Source of the DNA: Chitinophaga rhizophila
GTDB taxonomy: Bacteria; Bacteroidota; Bacteroidia; Chitinophagales; Chitinophagaceae
Direction of reading: 5' to 3'
Length of the DNA stretch: 64,000 bases
Assembly (NCBI RefSeq): GCF_019492185.1
Contig: NZ_JAICCF010000005.1
Location: forward strand, 310,001-374,000
Shown: positions 59,719-64,000 of the stretch, in pieces
How positions within the stretch are numbered: position 1 is the stretch's first letter
Layout of the letters: each line of letters starts with the position of its first letter
Made by a program: the position numbers and the translations under genes
The notes under the pieces: model-generated
Told to the model about the DNA's origin: nothing
The model's input: only the letters and a program-made list of their open reading frames with translations
The model's database searches: none

Positions 59719-61233
59719 ATGACAAAGCAATTGTTTGCACTATTGGCTGCATGTATGCCGGTAGTGGCATTGGCCCAGGACCAGCAGGCTACTCCTCAAT
59801 GGCGTCCTGTATACCACTTTACGCCTGCAAAGAACTGGACAAACGATCCTAATGGATTAATCTATCTGAACGGGGAATATCACCTGTACTATCAACATAA
59901 CCCATACGAGAACAAATGGGGGCATATGAGCTGGGGACATGCTACCAGTAAAGACCTGCTTAATTGGAAACACCTGCCGGTCGCTATCCCGGAAATAGAA
60001 ACCAAAGACACGACCACCTGGATATTCTCTGGATGCGCTGTACTGGACAGCAAAAACACCAGTGGTTTTGGAACAGGAGGAAAGGCCCCACTGGTAGCAG
60101 TGTATACTGCCGACCTGCCGAAACAGCAGCGGGAAACCCAGTGCCTCGCATATAGTAATGATGGAGGAACCACCTTTACCCAATATGCCGGGAACCCTGT
60201 AATAGATATCCAGAAGAAAGACTTCCGCGATCCCAGCGTTATCTGGATGGAAGAACAACAGCAATGGGTAATGACAGTGGCTGTACCTGCGGAACACAAA
60301 TTACAGTTCTATGCCTCCAAAAACCTGAAGGAATGGACGCTGCTAAGTGAATTTGGCGACCAGGGAGATGTGCGTAAGATCTGGGAATGCCCTTCGCTGA
60401 CGCCGCTTTACGTAGACGGTGACCCAGGGAAGAAGAAGTGGTTACTGATGATCTCCTCTGGTAACCAGGATGCCGCTACCGGTATGCAATACTTCACCGG
60501 TGATTTTGACGGTAAGACATTTACTAATGATAATAAACCGGAACATCAGCAGTTTGTGGACTATGGCCGGACCTTTTATGCTGCAATCCCTTACAACAAC
60601 CTGCCTGATGGCCGTCAGACTATGCTCGGATGGCTGATGCCCTTTGATACGCCTACGCATCCCTGGAGGGGACAGATGTCTATCCCGCGGGATCTATTCC
60701 TCAAGTCTACCTCCGAAGGTGTACGCCTGTATCAGCAGCCAAGCGGCGTGTTGGCTGAGAAACTGGCGGCACTGCCGGCATCTGCAAGGCTGGCTATGCA
60801 GCAGACTTCCCTTCGCAGTAATGAGCTACAACTGACCAAAGGCAACAGGTTTAACGCCAATACTAACTGGATTGATGCGGTATTTACACCTGGCACGGCG
60901 ACCGACTTTGGTTTTAAACTGACGCAGGACAAGACGGCAAAGCGTGAGACCATCCTGGGATATAATGTGAGCCGGAATGAATTGTATGTAGCTACTGTAG
61001 AAGAAGGTAAAGCACCTGTTATTACAGATAAGCTGACGGTGAAGCCGGTAGCCGGCAAAATCAGCCTCCAGGTATTGCTAGATAAATCCTCACTGGAAGT
61101 GTTTGTAAACGGTGGAGAGAAAGTGTTAACAACCCTGCTGTTCCCGTCTGAGAAAGCAACCGGTCTAGCTGCTTTTGCCAAGGACGGCGACGTGAAGATA
61201 GAAACCCTCAAAGCATGGGATCTGCATAAATAA
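59719..61233 (+). CDS. GH32 fructan hydrolase (levanase/inulinase type)
   Basis: A 504-residue secreted enzyme with a signal peptide (ALLAACMPVVALAQ). The GH32 five-bladed propeller shows the nucleophile D43 in WTNDPNG, the R-D-P triad in DFRDPSV (169-174) and the acid/base E223 in WECP. A C-terminal beta-sandwich (from about 365) is typical. GH32 enzymes hydrolyse beta-fructosidic bonds in levan, inulin or sucrose. All three conserved acidic positions are present. Cleavage mode (endo or exo) cannot be read. Confidence 0.93.
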   Translation: MTKQLFALLAACMPVVALAQDQQATPQWRPVYHFTPAKNWTNDPNGLIYLNGEYHLYYQHNPYENKWGHMSWGHATSKDLLNWKHLPVAIPEIETKDTTTWIFSGCAVLDSKNTSGFGTGGKAPLVAVYTADLPKQQRETQCLAYSNDGGTTFTQYAGNPVIDIQKKDFRDPSVIWMEEQQQWVMTVAVPAEHKLQFYASKNLKEWTLLSEFGDQGDVRKIWECPSLTPLYVDGDPGKKKWLLMISSGNQDAATGMQYFTGDFDGKTFTNDNKPEHQQFVDYGRTFYAAIPYNNLPDGRQTMLGWLMPFDTPTHPWRGQMSIPRDLFLKSTSEGVRLYQQPSGVLAEKLAALPASARLAMQQTSLRSNELQLTKGNRFNANTNWIDAVFTPGTATDFGFKLTQDKTAKRETILGYNVSRNELYVATVEEGKAPVITDKLTVKPVAGKISLQVLLDKSSLEVFVNGGEKVLTTLLFPSEKATGLAAFAKDGDVKIETLKAWDLHK

Positions 61234-61240
61234 GACGATA

Positions 61241-61269
61241 AGGCCCGATACGTTACCTGTACCGGGCCT
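61241..61269. terminator. Hairpin between convergent GH32 and GT8 genes
   Basis: AGGCCCGATAC (61241-61251) pairs with GTACCGGGCCT (61259-61269) with one mismatch. It has no real T-run, so it is a likely but not canonical terminator. Confidence 0.6.
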
Positions 61270-61289
61270 ATTGTATATGGCTGGAGGAA

Positions 61290-62207
61290 TCAAATGCGTT
61301 TTACCTGCAAAGCATCTGCTGTCTTCAGCTGCCGGGTCTTTTTCAGATAATACTTTACTAATGACTTCCTGATCTGCCAGATGCGTTGCAAAGCAGCGAA
61401 GGCGATCCTTTTATATCTCCTGTCCCAGAAAGTTGTGTCATAGTCTGTCCATAGCTTATACCCCGCATGCACCTCTTTCCCAAGGAAATCCCACGGTTTC
61501 GGCGTGCCGGCAAAGCGTACAATCACATTCTTTCCATCAGCAGGTTGTGCCTGACCTGGTGCCCAATTGCTGTTGTACTGCTCTTCCAGGTGATGGAATG
61601 TACCGTTACACACTTCGTTCAATACGGTATAATCTGCCGCTGTCAGTTCCGATGGATGACGTACGCATATCTTGTCGATCTCATGACAGATATCCCTCTC
61701 TTTCCATACCGGCAGATTCATCAACAATACCCCGGCATTAAAACATCGCTCATCTGTGCATACGCTGAGCTGCCCGGGTAACAATTTACTCTCCAACGTA
61801 CTCCTGAACGAGCCTGCTGGTACTGCTGCCAGGAAATGATCTTCAAAGCGTACATTATCCAGCATCAGTACATCTAACAGCACGACCAGGTCTGTATCGA
61901 GACTCAGCACATAGTCGGCTTCAATCAATTTAGGTATCAGAAACCTGCCATACCTGGTACGGGAGCCGTTAACGGCATTGAGGTGCGAAAACTGCTGTGC
62001 AGCGTCAAAGTCGTAGAATTTCGTGCGGCCATGGTAACCTTCTGTCTGCAGCAACATCAGGATATTGTTCTTGTGCCGGTTCTTCACATTATTACAGATA
62101 AAGTGCAGGTCCAGCCGGGACGTGTCTGTGCAGTTCCGGACCAGCGACGTCAGGGTGGCACCCAGTCCTTCAAATGAGAGAAGGTCGATTACAAATGCAA
62201 TATGCAT
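61290..62207 (-). CDS. GT8 family glycosyltransferase
   Basis: A 305-residue cytoplasmic transferase with GT8 elements: the MHIAFVIDLLSFEGLGATLTSLVRN start, DxD metal-binding SLDTDLVV (D104, D106), FNAGVLLMNLPVW, and a terminal HxxGxxKPW-like RFAGTPKPWDFLG. GT8 enzymes are retaining transferases using UDP-glucose or UDP-galactose, often in lipopolysaccharide core synthesis. A basic C-terminal tail (IRKSLVKYYLKKTR) could associate with the membrane. It stands alone, so the acceptor is unknown. Confidence 0.9.
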   Translation of the reverse strand: MHIAFVIDLLSFEGLGATLTSLVRNCTDTSRLDLHFICNNVKNRHKNNILMLLQTEGYHGRTKFYDFDAAQQFSHLNAVNGSRTRYGRFLIPKLIEADYVLSLDTDLVVLLDVLMLDNVRFEDHFLAAVPAGSFRSTLESKLLPGQLSVCTDERCFNAGVLLMNLPVWKERDICHEIDKICVRHPSELTAADYTVLNEVCNGTFHHLEEQYNSNWAPGQAQPADGKNVIVRFAGTPKPWDFLGKEVHAGYKLWTDYDTTFWDRRYKRIAFAALQRIWQIRKSLVKYYLKKTRQLKTADALQVKRI

Positions 62208-62410
62208 GGTTATGAATTATAGAATAACTATGGTGATCGTTCGCTTATTTAATCAGTTGGCAGCGTACGGGTTAAACAATGTGTGCAGCCATTAACGGCG
62301 CTGATATAAAAATACGTGAAAGTACCGCAACACGATTGCAGTCGTGAAAGGCGCAGACAGATAAAGCTGGCTGGAACAGACAAGCAGCAACACTGACGCT
62401 GTAAAAGCAC

Positions 62411-62449
62411 AGCGTCCGGTACCAGTCTTGTAAACTGATACCGGACGCT
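62411..62449 (-). terminator. Terminator hairpin of CBM9-like gene
   Basis: AGCGTCCGGTAT, CAGT and their complements form a stem of about 15 pairs with one mismatch around TTTACAAG. Read on the minus strand it is followed by GTGCTTTT. It lies 21 bases after the stop at 62471. Confidence 0.65.
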
Positions 62450-62470
62450 AACATGATTCGGTATGACCGT

Positions 62471-64000
62471 CTATTGCTTCTTAAACCGGAACGACCCCCA
62501 CAGGTTAGGGGACAAGAGCGCTTCAGAAGGTACATCTGCTGTTATACCTGTCGCTTTATTGCTCCAGTATAGCCGTGACGTTGTCTCTCCCTGGCTGCCT
62601 CTCAGAATGCCTATATCACCCTTAATCTGCAAGCCGTCTACCGGTTGGATACCCAATACCGCTAAAGGCACAGAAAGCTCGTAATTGCCCTCAGAACCGG
62701 CAAACTGCACCTGACTACTGATATTATCCACCCTATCGAAAGTAATCGTCCTGGAAGGAGAGGAGAACGGCACCTTATCATCTGATTTTGTTCCGGGTAC
62801 TACTGCCTTATACAGCAATGCCTGGGGCTTACCATTGACCATACTTACCAGCAGGCGGTAATCTCCTGCAGCGGCTGTACGACGTGCCGGGTCTGCCTTT
62901 GGATTAGAAGAGCCGATCATTATGTCGAGTGCTCCACCTGTTTTGAACGGGGCCAGCGGCATTTCGCCGGAGTTATCAACCAATTTCGCATTGCCGGTAC
63001 GGAAAGCGGCATATAGCCGTCCGTTGGCTACCAGGAGTGCTGCTGATACATCATAGGGTTTGGAACTGGAATTAAAGTAGCCTTTTACGCCACGCTTATC
63101 GATATCTGCCCAGGAGGCTTGTGTCCAGTCATTCAGTTTACCATCCACTACGGGCGGTTTACTACTGATACTTACCTGCAAAATTTTCGGCCCTGCTGCC
63201 TGTTGCCGGGTAGCTGCTGCACTGGACATTGCCGACAAACTACGTTCTATCGAAGACTGGTTTACTGTCAGCTGTACATCTGGTAGCCTGGTCACGGTTT
63301 CAAAGCCGTCCAGCCTGACTACTGCACTGCGTGCTCCATCTACAAGATATATCTTACCGTCTTCTGCTGCGGTAATGCCTGGCCAGAAGTTCTCTTCTCC
63401 AAGGGTAATATTATCCAGCGACATGCCTCTTTTACCGGATGGCATACGCCATTGCTGCCCGCTACGCATATTCTTGAAAAGGGTGGCTACAAACAAGCCA
63501 TCCGCAGTAAAAACATATACATTACCATGGTTACCATTGATGGCCCATAATGGTCCCGCATTCGATCCTTTCGCTTCAAAGAAGCCGCCCAGTAAACGGG
63601 TGGTACCAATCAGCTGTCCTGCCTGGTCTGCTTCGGGTGCATTGTGTGATGCGTGCAACCCGGGCCAGAGACTCGGATAGCTCCACATCGGTACGCCATT
63701 TCTTACCCCACTTAACGACAGGTTGGAGTAGGGTTTAACGCCCAAAGTCACTACGCTCCAACCATCCGGGCCTTCCAATACCTGGTCGCCGCCCGATGAA
63801 GCTGGTGGCAATACTCCCTGCGCCAGTACTTTACCTTTCGTAATATCGTACATCGGTACACCTGCTTTTGACACCCCTGTCACTGTGAAGCGCATTGCTT
63901 TGTCATTCACGCGCGCGATACAGAAAGACAGGTCTGGCATAATCGTTACGCCACCGGTAGCGCCTTTCTGGTAGGTCACTTCTCCTGGTTGCGCCTTACC
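62471..64000 (-). CDS. Beta-propeller plus CBM9-like protein, N-terminus cut by window edge
   Basis: The frame is open to base 64000, so the true start lies outside; 509 residues are visible. The visible N-terminal part has propeller-like strands (GPLWAINGNHGNVYVFTADGLFVATLF, GKIYLVDGARSAVVRLDGF). The C-terminal ~210 residues read like a CBM9/DOMON-like sugar-binding domain: VSISSKPPVVDGKLNDWTQASW, LYAAFRTGNAKLVDNSGE, YELSVPLAVLGI and a final LWGSFRFKKQ. The start codon is not visible. It is likely secreted and may bind or process polysaccharide; catalytic function is unknown. Confidence 0.75.
   Translation of the reverse strand, partial: GKAQPGEVTYQKGATGGVTIMPDLSFCIARVNDKAMRFTVTGVSKAGVPMYDITKGKVLAQGVLPPASSGGDQVLEGPDGWSVVTLGVKPYSNLSLSGVRNGVPMWSYPSLWPGLHASHNAPEADQAGQLIGTTRLLGGFFEAKGSNAGPLWAINGNHGNVYVFTADGLFVATLFKNMRSGQQWRMPSGKRGMSLDNITLGEENFWPGITAAEDGKIYLVDGARSAVVRLDGFETVTRLPDVQLTVNQSSIERSLSAMSSAAATRQQAAGPKILQVSISSKPPVVDGKLNDWTQASWADIDKRGVKGYFNSSSKPYDVSAALLVANGRLYAAFRTGNAKLVDNSGEMPLAPFKTGGALDIMIGSSNPKADPARRTAAAGDYRLLVSMVNGKPQALLYKAVVPGTKSDDKVPFSSPSRTITFDRVDNISSQVQFAGSEGNYELSVPLAVLGIQPVDGLQIKGDIGILRGSQGETTSRLYWSNKATGITADVPSEALLSPNLWGSFRFKKQ

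Overview
The window looks like chromosome from a soil-type member of the Bacteroidota, most likely the Chitinophagaceae (Chitinophaga-like). The signs are promoters with the phylum's TAnnTTTG -7 box, little Shine-Dalgarno signal, a type IX secretion (T9SS) sorting domain on a SprB-repeat adhesin, DUF4199 and DUF6493-type proteins, and a rich set of glycoside hydrolases. No rRNA, prophage, transposase or CRISPR array was seen. One tRNA gene (tRNA-Pro, anticodon GGG) is present.

Layout. 1-2.7 kb (minus strand): an operon of a dihydroorotase-like protein, a DUF4199 membrane protein and a GT2 glycosyltransferase that runs off the left edge. 3.0-22.4 kb (plus strand): one compact operon of seven genes ending in a strong terminator. 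It encodes an outer-membrane barrel candidate, a TANFOR/FN3-like protein, a secreted multidomain protein ending in a nucleotidyltransferase-fold toxin candidate, a small putative immunity protein, a 1474-residue beta-rich protein, an FN3-repeat protein and a 1832-residue SprB-repeat adhesin with a T9SS tail. I read this as a surface-exposed, possibly interbacterial, polymorphic-toxin locus. 22.5-27.7 kb (minus): an unusual inner-membrane GT2 synthase fused to a GH26 domain and a second TIM-barrel-like domain, with a lipoprotein glycosidase. 28.0-29.0 kb: a Tat-exported SDR oxidoreductase.

29.1-33.3 kb: a large perfect inverted repeat, tRNA-Pro, then a visibly AT-richer segment that looks like a small defence island. 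It holds a phosphoribosyltransferase-like gene with a NADAR gene (plus strand), facing a WYL-like gene with a Shedu-type nuclease (minus strand). 33.5-51.4 kb: a run of genes typical of immunity and protein-interaction repertoires (two SUKH proteins, a DUF5984-like protein, an LRR protein, a WG/Sel1 protein, a SUFU protein). Among them lie an acyltransferase with a probable small RNA upstream, a YceI lipoprotein, an Omp85-type barrel and a SWIM/DUF6493 pair. No cognate toxins for these immunity-type proteins are visible.

51.5-64.0 kb: envelope and carbohydrate functions. These are a lipocalin-like secreted protein, an OmpH/Skp chaperone, a GH29 alpha-L-fucosidase, a second YceI protein, an M20 amidohydrolase, an S8 subtilisin-like lipoprotein, a PfkB sugar kinase next to a GH32 fructan hydrolase, a GT8 glycosyltransferase, and a CBM9-like protein cut by the right edge. 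All functional assignments come from reading motifs by eye; no database search was possible.
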